This document shows, one piece after another, positions 1-7,056 of a stretch of DNA of 64,000 bases. The position numbers and the translations under genes are program-made. Position 1 is the first letter of the stretch, and the number at the start of each line of letters is the position of its first letter. A model generated the notes under the pieces. The model worked only from the letters and a program-made list of their open reading frames with translations, made no database searches and had not been told where the DNA came from. The stretch spans positions 1-64,000 of the forward strand of contig CALAIW010000005.1 of NCBI GenBank assembly GCA_937922705.1. Direction: 5' to 3'. The stretch comes from an uncultured bacterium. GTDB taxonomy: Bacteria; Atribacterota; Atribacteria; Atribacterales; Caldatribacteriaceae.

Positions 1-62
1 ATATCACGAGGATAGGTGACAGGTAACTCTCTCCCAAAATCTTCAAGTCATGCTTTTCCTAT

Positions 63-293
63 TCAAGGCCTACTCATCATCCGAGGCATCATCGACATCA
101 TCCAATACATTGGAAAATCCATTTCCTTCATCATCCCCATACATTCAGGTATCATCTCCTGCATCATAGCTTTGTCCTGCATTACTATTTTACAAAATTT
201 TGGCATGAGCCTCTTTATGGCCTCCTTCTGCTCATCGATGGGCAAACTCTCAAAACCCTTGATGAGATCGTCCACTCCTTGCACTTCACCCAT
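63..293 (-). CDS. Small methionine-rich protein, unknown function
   Basis: I do not recognise this 76-residue protein. The first half is an amphipathic, charged helix-like stretch. The second half is dominated by methionine, with about 17 Met in all, many paired (MM), plus two cysteines (FCK and ECM). Met/Cys-rich tails of this kind are used by some copper and soft-metal binding proteins, so a metal chaperone or store is a reasonable inference but unproven. It is the last visible gene of the ArsR-permease cluster. The ATG at 293 is preferred over the in-frame GTG at 302 because AAGGTGG lies about five bases before it. The 62 bases beyond its stop hold nothing I can call. Confidence 0.6.
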   Translation of the reverse strand: MGEVQGVDDLIKGFESLPIDEQKEAIKRLMPKFCKIVMQDKAMMQEMIPECMGMMKEMDFPMYWMMSMMPRMMSRP

Positions 294-313
294 CAGTACC
301 ACCTTCTTCCCAA

Positions 314-628
314 TCAGAGCTTTTTTAAGCCCATACCAAGAAGATACCTTTCGATCCGCCCCACGTCTATCTTGCCACCTGAGGATATCATTACATCGTT
401 CACCATAACAATAGGGATTTGAGCTTCCCCTGCGCGTATTAAATCAACCACTTCTGGAAACTGCTTCCACCTCGAAGGAAGGAATTCTATATACTCCACA
501 TCAACAGACTCACCGAATTTTGAGGTGAGGATTTCTCGAGTAATACGTGCTGCGTCTTCCCAACTCTTTCCAGGTTTACAACCCTTAATAGGTATACCAA
601 ATATCCTCACAAGAACTTTATTACCCAT
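314..628 (-). CDS. Thioredoxin-fold-like small protein with a single cysteine
   Basis: This 104-residue protein has a thioredoxin-like pattern: a first strand (VLVRIFGIPI), a Cys just after it (GCKPG), a long helix, a second strand (VDVEYIEFL), then IPIVMVNDV with the proline before the third strand as in cis-Pro loops. There is no CxxC, so it is unlikely to be a classical disulfide reductase. A one-cysteine carrier or metal-binding role fits better. It lies 20 bases upstream of the Met-rich gene and 23 bases downstream of the AhpD-like gene, in the same transcription unit as the ArsR-controlled permease. No strong ribosome site is seen, which suggests translational coupling. Specific function unknown. 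Confidence 0.6.
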   Translation of the reverse strand: MGNKVLVRIFGIPIKGCKPGKSWEDAARITREILTSKFGESVDVEYIEFLPSRWKQFPEVVDLIRAGEAQIPIVMVNDVMISSGGKIDVGRIERYLLGMGLKKL

Positions 629-651
629 GTCTATTCGTGGCCAGAAGATGC

Positions 652-879
652 CTAGGTCGCCTCTCCTTGACTCATCGTCTGTCTCACGAATTCATCCATT
701 CCTTGGTCTCCTGCTGCACGAATAGCTTTGGCAAGTTCGATAGCCTCCTTAATATCTGCCTCGTCTACGCCAATTCTTTTTGCCACACCGTAATGATAGG
801 CAAAACACTTTTGGCAATGACCAGCAACCGCTGCTGCGATTCCCACTAACTCCTTGGTCTTTGCATCCACAACGCCCAT
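652..879 (-). CDS. AhpD/carboxymuconolactone decarboxylase-like protein
   Basis: This 75-residue protein carries the AhpD-type active-site signature, CQKC followed by FAYH and a helix (GVAKRIGVDEADIKEAIELA). The two cysteines and the following histidine are the redox centre of this family, which handles peroxides or thiol adducts. It is shorter than full AhpD and similar to stand-alone CMD-domain proteins. ATG at 879 touches the purine-rich run AAAAGGGGG. The in-frame GTG at 870 has better spacing, about nine bases, and may be the true start. In this cluster it could recycle thiols used by the neighbouring Cys-rich proteins; that is inference. Confidence 0.72.
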   Translation of the reverse strand: MGVVDAKTKELVGIAAAVAGHCQKCFAYHYGVAKRIGVDEADIKEAIELAKAIRAAGDQGMDEFVRQTMSQGEAT

Positions 880-923
880 CCCCCTTTTCCCAATCCTGAG
901 ACGACATTTCTACATTCCTTCCC

Positions 924-1154
924 TCATCCACAACACCCTGGACCTGCGGTTGGCCCACAGCACGACGTAGAGCCTGGGTTGAACCCACCACCTTTAGAAC
1001 CACCTATAACCATAACGCTGCTAAAAATTCGTGCGACCTTTGCACTTCCACACCTGGGACAGGTGACCTTCAACCCCTTTTCCTTTTCAGAAATTGTGGC
1101 ATAAACCTCTATTCTCTCGCCGCACTCGGTACAAATGTATTCATATGTGGGCAT
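924..1154 (-). CDS. FmdB-type zinc-ribbon protein with Cys-Cys tail
   Basis: The N-terminal half is an FmdB/CxxC_CxxC_SSSS zinc ribbon. It begins MPTYEYICTECG and has CxxC pairs at residues 8/11 and 32/35, followed by RIFSS. After a glycine-rich linker the protein ends with two vicinal cysteine pairs at 65-66 and 74-75 (TSCCGP and GCCG). FmdB proteins are small putative regulators or zinc-binding factors of unknown action. The added double-Cys tail looks like a soft-metal or arsenic ligand. The core SCCGP recurs in the next upstream gene. A strong Shine-Dalgarno (GGGGAGGTGG) precedes the ATG at 1154. Confidence 0.82.
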   Translation of the reverse strand: MPTYEYICTECGERIEVYATISEKEKGLKVTCPRCGSAKVARIFSSVMVIGGSKGGGFNPGSTSCCGPTAGPGCCG

Positions 1155-1168
1155 AGAACCACCTCCCC

Positions 1169-1507
1169 TTAGACTCCAACCTTTTCTCTTATCGCTAAAA
1201 CCGCTTCCTCAGGTGTTGGGGTACCTATAGAAACAACCTCATCTTCTTCGCCAATGGTGATGATCGGCAACGCCATAGGCCCAAAAGACTGAATAAGACG
1301 CAAAACCCCAAGATGATTTTTCATGCTCTTGTCCTCAATGATGTTCACAACTTCAACCTGTAACCCCAATTCCCTTTCAATAGCACTCTTAAGACCCTCA
1401 ATCTCTTCTTCCGATTGCCCGATTGGCCCACAGCAGGAAGACTGAGGACCACAAGGGAACTGCTGTGGCATCATAAAGATTCTTACAACTCCGCTGTTCT
1501 GAGACAT
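1169..1507 (-). CDS. Thioredoxin-like/ArsD-like protein with CGPQSSCCGP motif
   Basis: This 112-residue protein starts with a strand (VVRIFMM), then a cysteine cluster (Cys19, Cys25, Cys26 in CGPQSSCCGP), a long helix and a second strand (LQVEVVNI). A proline-led third strand (LPIITIGEE) and a C-terminal helix follow. The layout recalls ArsD, where vicinal cysteines near the first strand bind As(III), and thioredoxin-fold proteins linked to ArsP-type permeases. I cannot assign it to a named family with certainty. AAGGGGTG precedes ATG 1507 at good spacing. It sits directly downstream of the permease gene and is likely its soluble partner. Confidence 0.65.
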   Translation of the reverse strand: MSQNSGVVRIFMMPQQFPCGPQSSCCGPIGQSEEEIEGLKSAIERELGLQVEVVNIIEDKSMKNHLGVLRLIQSFGPMALPIITIGEEDEVVSIGTPTPEEAVLAIREKVGV

Positions 1508-1562
1508 ATATTACACCCCTTTCAAGTATGCGGTAAATTCATGGTTACTCCATGCCCCTCGC

Positions 1563-2870
1563 TTAAAACAGGTTAAAAATAGAGCCAGCTACAACACAAC
1601 CAACAAAACTGAGCCCCACGTAGAGCATAAGGACCCTCGGTTTAAAGACGCCAGAAAGCATAACAATTGACGGCAGCGACAGTCCTGGCCCACCCAAAAG
1701 ATAGGCCAGAGTCGCCCCGCCTCCCATGCCCTTTTGGATTAACGCCAAAGCGGTCGGCACCTCAACGTAAGTACAGACATAGGCAAGAATGGCGATGACT
1801 GAAGCAACGAGAACGGAACTCAGAGCTTTCCCTCCAACCAAACTAACAACCACATTTGTGGGAACGAGAACCTTAATCGCCCCGGCAATAAGTACCGCTA
1901 AGACGAGATAGTAGTTGAGTTGCAAAAAGAAATCCCATGCTGTTTCCAAGAGCCTTCTCGTTCTCTGAGAAAGACTCAATTGCACATCACCAGTTGGCAA
2001 GACAAAGCAGGCACCGGTGACATCCACTTTCGCTTCAGAAACGTCAGGCAAATACCACAACCCATCCTTGTCACGGTCAAGAATTCCTGCTTCACCTAAG
2101 AGGTATAGCTTCTCTTCTTCATTTGGCGCCAATTTCTCAGTGGGTAGCTTAGTAGGATTCTTGGAAAGCGCCATGGCAACCTTGAAGGCAAATTGCTGCA
2201 ACTCTGGTGAAAGATTGGGTGTCACAGCAAGTTTGATAAACCTCCGTAGTAACCTCTCCTTTCTCTGCCAATACGATAGGACTCCACCAACACTCAGGGC
2301 AATAAAGAAAGTTCCAAGAATTCTCCCAATTGCCAATTTCCAACCCAGTATTCCAGCGGTTATAAACACGGCCGGGACATTGAGCATTGGTGCAGCAATA
2401 AGAAAGGCCATCGTTGGCCCTAAAGGAATGCCTGCTTGTACCATACCAGCAAGCACTGGTACGATACCGCAAGAACAGATGGGAATAACTGCTCCAGCAA
2501 CCGCTGCAGCAAGGTTTGCTTTAAATCCACCATAGCCCATTTTCTGTTTTACCTTCTCCCAAGGGACAAATACTACAAGTCCTGCGGCAATAAACATGCC
2601 CACAACCCAGTACTGGAATAACTCTACTAAAACAGCCGAACCCTTTATGTAGATGAACCATAAAACCTGAGGGATATTCCAAGAAAGGGAGGTGGGTATC
2701 TCAGCTATCCTCGCCTCAGCCCCAGTTACACCCTTAGGTTGCAAAAGTCCATACTTAAAGAGGGCAGTAAACGAAAGATCAGTAACGTAAACATAAAGGA
2801 CACCGCTTAAATAGAGAAGCGCCACAGCCACAAGATACACCCATTCCTTCTTCTTTGGCTTCCTCAACAT
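1563..2870 (-). CDS. DUF318/ArsP-family permease, probable metal(loid) or thiol-adduct exporter
   Basis: This is an integral membrane protein of 435 residues with about nine to ten hydrophobic segments. It has the conserved signature of the DUF318/ArsP permeases: ICSCG near residues 131-135 (Cys132, Cys134), followed by VPVLAGMVQAG and APMLNVPA, and a second repeat half with TYVEVPTALAL and GPGLSLPS. A cytoplasmic loop of about 90 residues (roughly 220-310) separates the halves. Relatives export trivalent organoarsenicals or other soft-metal species. The substrate here is not known. The ATG at 2870 abuts the TAA of the ArsR gene, with GGAGG inside the end of that gene, so the two are translationally coupled. 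Confidence 0.82.
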   Translation of the reverse strand: MLRKPKKKEWVYLVAVALLYLSGVLYVYVTDLSFTALFKYGLLQPKGVTGAEARIAEIPTSLSWNIPQVLWFIYIKGSAVLVELFQYWVVGMFIAAGLVVFVPWEKVKQKMGYGGFKANLAAAVAGAVIPICSCGIVPVLAGMVQAGIPLGPTMAFLIAAPMLNVPAVFITAGILGWKLAIGRILGTFFIALSVGGVLSYWQRKERLLRRFIKLAVTPNLSPELQQFAFKVAMALSKNPTKLPTEKLAPNEEEKLYLLGEAGILDRDKDGLWYLPDVSEAKVDVTGACFVLPTGDVQLSLSQRTRRLLETAWDFFLQLNYYLVLAVLIAGAIKVLVPTNVVVSLVGGKALSSVLVASVIAILAYVCTYVEVPTALALIQKGMGGGATLAYLLGGPGLSLPSIVMLSGVFKPRVLMLYVGLSFVGCVVAGSIFNLF

Positions 2871-3302
2871 TTAACTACCTCCTTCCTGAGACAGCTGAGC
2901 TACGATTTTTTGCCATTCCGGGCTTTTGACCCCGATAACACACTTCCCATTAACCCGCAGAGCTAATCGTTTCTCCAAGCGCAGGGCATCAAGAGCAAAA
3001 AGCTCCTTGGGTAGGCTCGATACTATCTCAATGCACAACCTCTGGAGTTGATTTTCAGGTTTGGCGAGTGCATAGTTAGCCCATTTACCGAGTCTTTTTT
3101 CCTGAACAAGGCCAACTGACTTAAGAACCCTGAGGTGCCTCGAGACGTTGTACTGGTTCTCTGAGAGGGCATCCATGATTTCACAGACACAGACACCCGT
3201 TTGTGAGGTAACCAAAAGATGCATAATCCGCAGACGCGTTTTGTCCGACAATACTTTAAAGAGACCGATAAGGTCATCTATTTCCATTTTTTTCATATTC
3301 AT
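2871..3302 (-). CDS. ArsR/SmtB-family metal-sensing repressor
   Basis: A winged-helix ArsR protein with the order LFKVLSDKTRLRIMHLL, the metal-box VCVCE (Cys38, Cys40 from this start), and the recognition helix around NVSRHLRVLKSVGLV. The CxC pair matches the As(III)/soft-metal site of ArsR proteins. An in-frame ATG at 3320 falls on the predicted transcription start and inside the operator, so translation more likely begins at ATG 3302, 3296 or 3287. None has a good Shine-Dalgarno. The C-terminal part ends with a segment (VNGKCVIGV) containing one more cysteine. It is the first gene of the cluster and probably represses it from the overlapping palindrome. Confidence 0.85.
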   Translation of the reverse strand: MNMKKMEIDDLIGLFKVLSDKTRLRIMHLLVTSQTGVCVCEIMDALSENQYNVSRHLRVLKSVGLVQEKRLGKWANYALAKPENQLQRLCIEIVSSLPKELFALDALRLEKRLALRVNGKCVIGVKSPEWQKIVAQLSQEGGS

Positions 3303-3324
3303 GTATGCGCAATCACGCATATAT
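3301..3324. promoter_or_regulatory. Probable ArsR operator (palindrome)
   Basis: TATGCG and CGCATA form a perfect inverted repeat with a six-base spacer at 3304-3321. Two further paired positions outside one mismatch extend it to 3301-3324. It lies at the predicted transcription start, just downstream of the -10 element, where ArsR-family repressors commonly bind. This supports autoregulation of the whole permease cluster. Confidence 0.65.
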
Positions 3325-3351
3325 TTTAGGGAAAAGACCGTACTTTTTCAA
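3323..3351 (-). promoter_or_regulatory. Sigma-70 promoter of the arsR-permease cluster
   Basis: On the minus strand TTGAAA (3351-3346) and TAAAAT (3328-3323) are separated by exactly 17 bases. Transcription would start near 3316, leaving a very short leader. The remaining bases up to 3480 show no convincing terminator or other feature. Confidence 0.7.
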
Positions 3352-3479
3352 GCCCTCTCACAAAAGTAGGGGAAAGCGTCTACAGGGGGATACATGGATC
3401 CTGAGTACCAGGGGATAAAACGAAGAAAGAAGTGCCCTACAAGAGCAATCGCAAAAGGACTCGAAACGCCCTATTTGCG

Positions 3480-4790
3480 CTAATGTGCTAAAATCCACAG
3501 AGCAAGGTCCCGTATGAGGTTTTCATCAACGTGACCTGGTTTCATGTATTCTTCTGGCGTTGAGGGACCCTCTCCAGGGACAAAAAGATGGTTACAGGCT
3601 TGATACCACAAGAAGGTAGCATCTTGATGGGTACTCAGGATTTCTTTCCAGACACGGAAATCTTTCTCCCCTATCTGGTAATCCCGACCACCCTGAACAA
3701 CGAGAATAGGGCAAAGAAGTTTTCGGGCGCTTTCTTGGGGTGTAAGGTCCATAAGGCTATAGTAGTACCGGGCATATCCTCCAAGATACGGTACAGGTTC
3801 GTCTTCTTGCAACGCCCTTGTACTGATGCGCGCAACGACTCTCTGAATATCCTCAAGTTGTCGCGCTTCACTTTCGTCTACAACTCCATCCCGGCGAAAG
3901 AGGTACTCAGCCTGTTCGGGAACGAGCTCGTGGAGTACCCGCGCCGGTGCAGCAAGGAGAATGACACCCCGAACTTTTCCATCTCGAAGGGCGATTTCTG
4001 GAGCAAGCCACCCCCCCAGGCTGTGCCCAAGAAGGAAAATTCTTTTGGAATCAACCTCCTGTATGGCCCGCAAAAATTTAAGAGCCTCTAGGGCATCCTC
4101 AATGACCTCGTCCTCGATGGTGAAAGAAGGGAGGCTCTGTCCAATCTCCTGAGCATACACATAGGTTCTTTTATCGTACCGGAAAACCGCAATGCCTTTC
4201 CCTGCAAGACCAAGGGCAATATCCCGAAAAGGTTTGCACGCACCCACCGTCTCGTCTCGGTCGTTGGCGCCAGAACCATGCACAAGGAGCACACAGGGAA
4301 AGGGACCAGAGCCCTCAGGAAGCGTCAACGCTCCAGGAAGCACAAAAGGAGGACGACCAAAAGTAACTTCCCGCTCTACAAACTTTTGAGGAGCATAAGG
4401 AGGAGGGGTGTATTCCGAGAAAGTATACGGCTTGAAAAAGAGACCAGCGATTGTTCCACCCTCACCAACCACAACCTCGGCAAGAAGACTCATCTTGGCA
4501 AAGCGAGAGAGGACAGAAACCACAGTATATGGTTCCCTGTTCTCTGCTCTTTCCACTCTGAAATCCTTAAGCTCACCAAAATCCCGTACCATTCCCCCCC
4601 ACATGTTCTCGAGAGCCTCCTGGGAAAGGGCAGAACGCATCGTGGCGTCTTGCATTTCCCAAGCATCTCCATAGCGACCTTCCCGTATTGCCGAAAGATA
4701 CGCAAGAGCAAAGGATGCTGGATTTCCAAGGGCTTGAGAAGATACCGAAAAAAACACAAAAAACAAGAGAAACGCTCCAAAGGTCTTCAC
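3480..4790 (-). CDS. Secreted alpha/beta hydrolase (dienelactone-hydrolase/prolyl-peptidase-like fold)
   Basis: 436 residues. A signal peptide (residues 1-22, ending QALG) is followed by an N-terminal domain of about 110 residues resembling DUF3887-type modules. The hydrolase domain follows, with an oxyanion region at LVHGSGANDRDE and the nucleophile elbow GHSLGG (Ser257). The acid is probably Asp370 (QGGRD) and the base His401 (CNHLF). This is the order of an extracytoplasmic serine esterase or peptidase; the substrate is unknown. Its ATG overlaps the hemerythrin stop by four bases (ATGA), so it is the last gene of the unit that starts at the homocysteine methyltransferase gene. Confidence 0.82.
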   Translation of the reverse strand: MKTFGAFLLFFVFFSVSSQALGNPASFALAYLSAIREGRYGDAWEMQDATMRSALSQEALENMWGGMVRDFGELKDFRVERAENREPYTVVSVLSRFAKMSLLAEVVVGEGGTIAGLFFKPYTFSEYTPPPYAPQKFVEREVTFGRPPFVLPGALTLPEGSGPFPCVLLVHGSGANDRDETVGACKPFRDIALGLAGKGIAVFRYDKRTYVYAQEIGQSLPSFTIEDEVIEDALEALKFLRAIQEVDSKRIFLLGHSLGGWLAPEIALRDGKVRGVILLAAPARVLHELVPEQAEYLFRRDGVVDESEARQLEDIQRVVARISTRALQEDEPVPYLGGYARYYYSLMDLTPQESARKLLCPILVVQGGRDYQIGEKDFRVWKEILSTHQDATFLWYQACNHLFVPGEGPSTPEEYMKPGHVDENLIRDLALWILAH

Positions 4791-5197
4791 TTTCGTTCCA
4801 TGACTCCTTGCAGAAACTTCCCCATTTCCTGGTCCATCTTAAGGATATGGTTTTTGAGCCAATCCACCAGAGTTTTATTGACCTGGACTATGAGATCCAC
4901 CCCTGGCCCTTGAGCTTCGGCTTTCTTTCGAAAATCAAGAAAGGTCTGTACAAAGCTCTCATGAGCTTGCTTGTGCTCTGGAAGCTTCGGATACGCGTAC
5001 CGGGTCATGTACTGTTCCTCGGTAGCAAAATGCTCCACAGCATATTTCCCAAGGAAATCGAAAATTTCTGGAAGGAGATTCTTTCCTCCTCCCTGCATAC
5101 AAGCTTCAAGGAGACGGTTCACCTGGCGGAAAAGCTCTCGATGCTGGGCATCAATCTCCAAAACACCAACAGAAAAACGGTCAGACCACTCAAGCAC
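4787..5197 (-). CDS. Bacteriohemerythrin
   Basis: From the GTG at 5197 the protein is 136 residues, the normal size of single-domain bacterial hemerythrins, and starts with the typical W (MLEWSDRF). All diiron ligands are present: His19, His56, Glu60, His75, His79, His117 and Asp122. Such proteins bind O2 reversibly and may store, scavenge or sense it in microaerobes and anaerobes. The GTG was chosen over an upstream ATG because AGGGAGGAGGG lies eight bases before it and because it overlaps the previous gene by only eight bases. Co-transcription with a folate/methionine enzyme could mean oxygen protection; that is inference. Confidence 0.9.
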   Translation of the reverse strand: MLEWSDRFSVGVLEIDAQHRELFRQVNRLLEACMQGGGKNLLPEIFDFLGKYAVEHFATEEQYMTRYAYPKLPEHKQAHESFVQTFLDFRKKAEAQGPGVDLIVQVNKTLVDWLKNHILKMDQEMGKFLQGVMERK

Positions 5198-7022
5198 GCA
5201 CCTTTCCCTCCTCCCTAAAACTCTTGACAATAGCTACAGCCATATCGTATCGCTCAAAAGGTGGCATGATGTAAATTCCTGCCACCAGAGATGCGATACG
5301 ATGCGCAATTTCACAAGCAATAGTAATACCCTCTTCCACCGGATTTTCTGCTTGAGCCATACGAGACCGGAGATAATCAGGGATGACAATTCCTGGAACC
5401 TCATTGTGGAGAAACTCAGCGTGACGAAAGGAGCGCAAAGGTAAGATTCCCCCAAGGATGGGGGGAAGAGGGTCCCGGAAGCACTCAAGAAATCGCTCAA
5501 GAGCCTCCGGTTCGTAAATTGGCTGCGTAAGGATGAAATGAGCTCCGTTGTCGATTTTCCGCTTGAGACGATCAATCTCCTGGGACATATCGGAAGCATG
5601 AAGGTTTAGGGCAACGCCTATGGTAAAGTTTGTTGCCTGTCCCAGAGGGTTTCCGGCAAAGTCAAAGCCACGGTTAAGTCGGCTCAAAATGAGTACAAGA
5701 CCTTCAGAGTTTACCTCAAAAACTGGCCGAGCAAAGGGATGGTCTCCTATGGAAGGAGGGTCTCCTGTAAGGGCGAGGATATTCTGCACACCCAGGGAAG
5801 CAGCACCAAGGAGCTCCGATTGTAAGGAGATAAGGTTTCGATCTCGACAAGTAAAATGAACAATAGACTCTATCCCCAGCTCTTCTTTAAGAATATGGGC
5901 AAGAGCGATGGGGGAAATACGAACCCGAGCCATAGGGGAATCAGAAATGTTGACTGCGTCAATTTGGGCTTCTTGCAGGAGGCGTACACCCTCCTTTACT
6001 TTCTCAAGATTTGTCCCTTTTGGAGGACTAATTTCCACGGTAAAGACAAACTTTTTTCCAAGTTTCTCTCGGAAACTCGAAGGGGGAAGCGTCGAAAAGC
6101 TCACCTCTTCCCCTTTTTCCTCTACCACCTCAACAACGGTCCCACTAGAGAGGTTCTCCACCGCTTCAGCCAGAGCTTTAATGTGCTCTGGAGTCGTTCC
6201 ACAGCATCCCCCAAGGATTTTTGCCCCAAGGCGCACAAAGGTCCCAGCAAAAGAGGCGAAGTACTCCGGAGAAGCTCCAAACACCATGCGCCCTTGGACA
6301 ATCTGTGGGTATCCAGCATTTGGTTGCACCGAAAAGGGACCGGGCAAGTGACGGGAGAACTCCTGAAGCACTGCCACAGCCTCATGAGGACCACTCCCAC
6401 AATTAATACCCACAACACAAGCACTGAAACTCCTAAGAAAGGCGATAACCTTTGCCATGGATTCGCCGTACCGGGTAACTCCACCAGGAAGAAAAGAGAA
6501 CTGAATAATACAGGGGATATCTAAGGAGAGAGACCGCAGAACCTCAAAGGCAATTTCTACTTCCCGTACTGAAGCCATAGTCTCAAAGAGAATAGCGTCA
6601 ACTCCAGCCTCAAGAAGCGTTCCAATCTGCTCCTTGTAGACTTCTTTTGCCTTTTCTTCGCCAACCTCAAAACCTATTCCAACGGGTTTCCCCAAAGGAC
6701 CAACGCTTCCAAGAACATAAGCTTCCCTTCCAGCAACATCTCGGGCAAGCCGCACTCCCTGTTTTATAATCTCAGACGTTCTCTCTTCAAGACCAAAAGG
6801 GGAGAGCTTCAGGGCATTAGCTCCAAAGGTATTCGTTTCAAGAAGCCTCGCACCAGAAGTAAGGTACTCTCGGTGGATTTCCACAACAAGCTCTGGAGCC
6901 GTGAGATTGGCAAGCTCAAGGGGAGCATCCTTAGGGTACCCACGGCGAAGGAGCTCCGTACCCATCGCACCGTCACAGAGGCAAACCCGTGTAGTCTTAA
7001 GGAATTCGGAAAATGACTGCAA
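5190..7022 (-). CDS. Bifunctional homocysteine S-methyltransferase / 5,10-methylenetetrahydrofolate reductase
   Basis: 610 residues in two domains. Residues about 8-290 are a zinc-dependent homocysteine S-methyltransferase barrel (DGAMGTELLRRG at the start) with the three zinc cysteines in GINCGSG (Cys208) and LGGCCG (Cys273, Cys274). From about 324 (FTVEISPPKG) to the end is a MetF-type flavin-dependent methylenetetrahydrofolate reductase. The fusion resembles YitJ-type proteins and couples methyl-THF formation to methionine synthesis. The in-frame ATG at 7100 lies inside the aldolase gene. The TTG at 7022, preceded by AGGGAG with six bases spacing and by its own promoter, is preferred. Confidence 0.9.
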   Translation of the reverse strand: MQSFSEFLKTTRVCLCDGAMGTELLRRGYPKDAPLELANLTAPELVVEIHREYLTSGARLLETNTFGANALKLSPFGLEERTSEIIKQGVRLARDVAGREAYVLGSVGPLGKPVGIGFEVGEEKAKEVYKEQIGTLLEAGVDAILFETMASVREVEIAFEVLRSLSLDIPCIIQFSFLPGGVTRYGESMAKVIAFLRSFSACVVGINCGSGPHEAVAVLQEFSRHLPGPFSVQPNAGYPQIVQGRMVFGASPEYFASFAGTFVRLGAKILGGCCGTTPEHIKALAEAVENLSSGTVVEVVEEKGEEVSFSTLPPSSFREKLGKKFVFTVEISPPKGTNLEKVKEGVRLLQEAQIDAVNISDSPMARVRISPIALAHILKEELGIESIVHFTCRDRNLISLQSELLGAASLGVQNILALTGDPPSIGDHPFARPVFEVNSEGLVLILSRLNRGFDFAGNPLGQATNFTIGVALNLHASDMSQEIDRLKRKIDNGAHFILTQPIYEPEALERFLECFRDPLPPILGGILPLRSFRHAEFLHNEVPGIVIPDYLRSRMAQAENPVEEGITIACEIAHRIASLVAGIYIMPPFERYDMAVAIVKSFREEGKVRA

Positions 7023-7047
7023 TGTTCTCTCCCTCACGTTTTTACCA

Positions 7048-7056
7048 ATTATATCA
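7048..7056 (-). promoter_or_regulatory. Extended -10 promoter for the homocysteine methyltransferase unit
   Basis: TGATATAAT on the minus strand is a consensus extended -10 (TGN plus TATAAT). No good -35 is visible. The TGA of the element is also the stop codon of the aldolase gene. It would start transcription about 20 bases before the TTG start. Confidence 0.55.

Noticed and set aside
16..408. Plus-strand open frame of about 130 codons at the window start
   Set aside because: It is antisense to two minus-strand genes with good context, has low-complexity Ser/Ile content and no ribosome site.
749..1003. Minus-strand frame overlapping FmdB- and AhpD-like genes
   Set aside because: It is out of frame with two recognisable domains and shows no motif.
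3405..3480. Terminator after the hydrolase gene
   Set aside because: Only a six-base CGCAAA/TTTGCG pairing with a long loop and no U-run.
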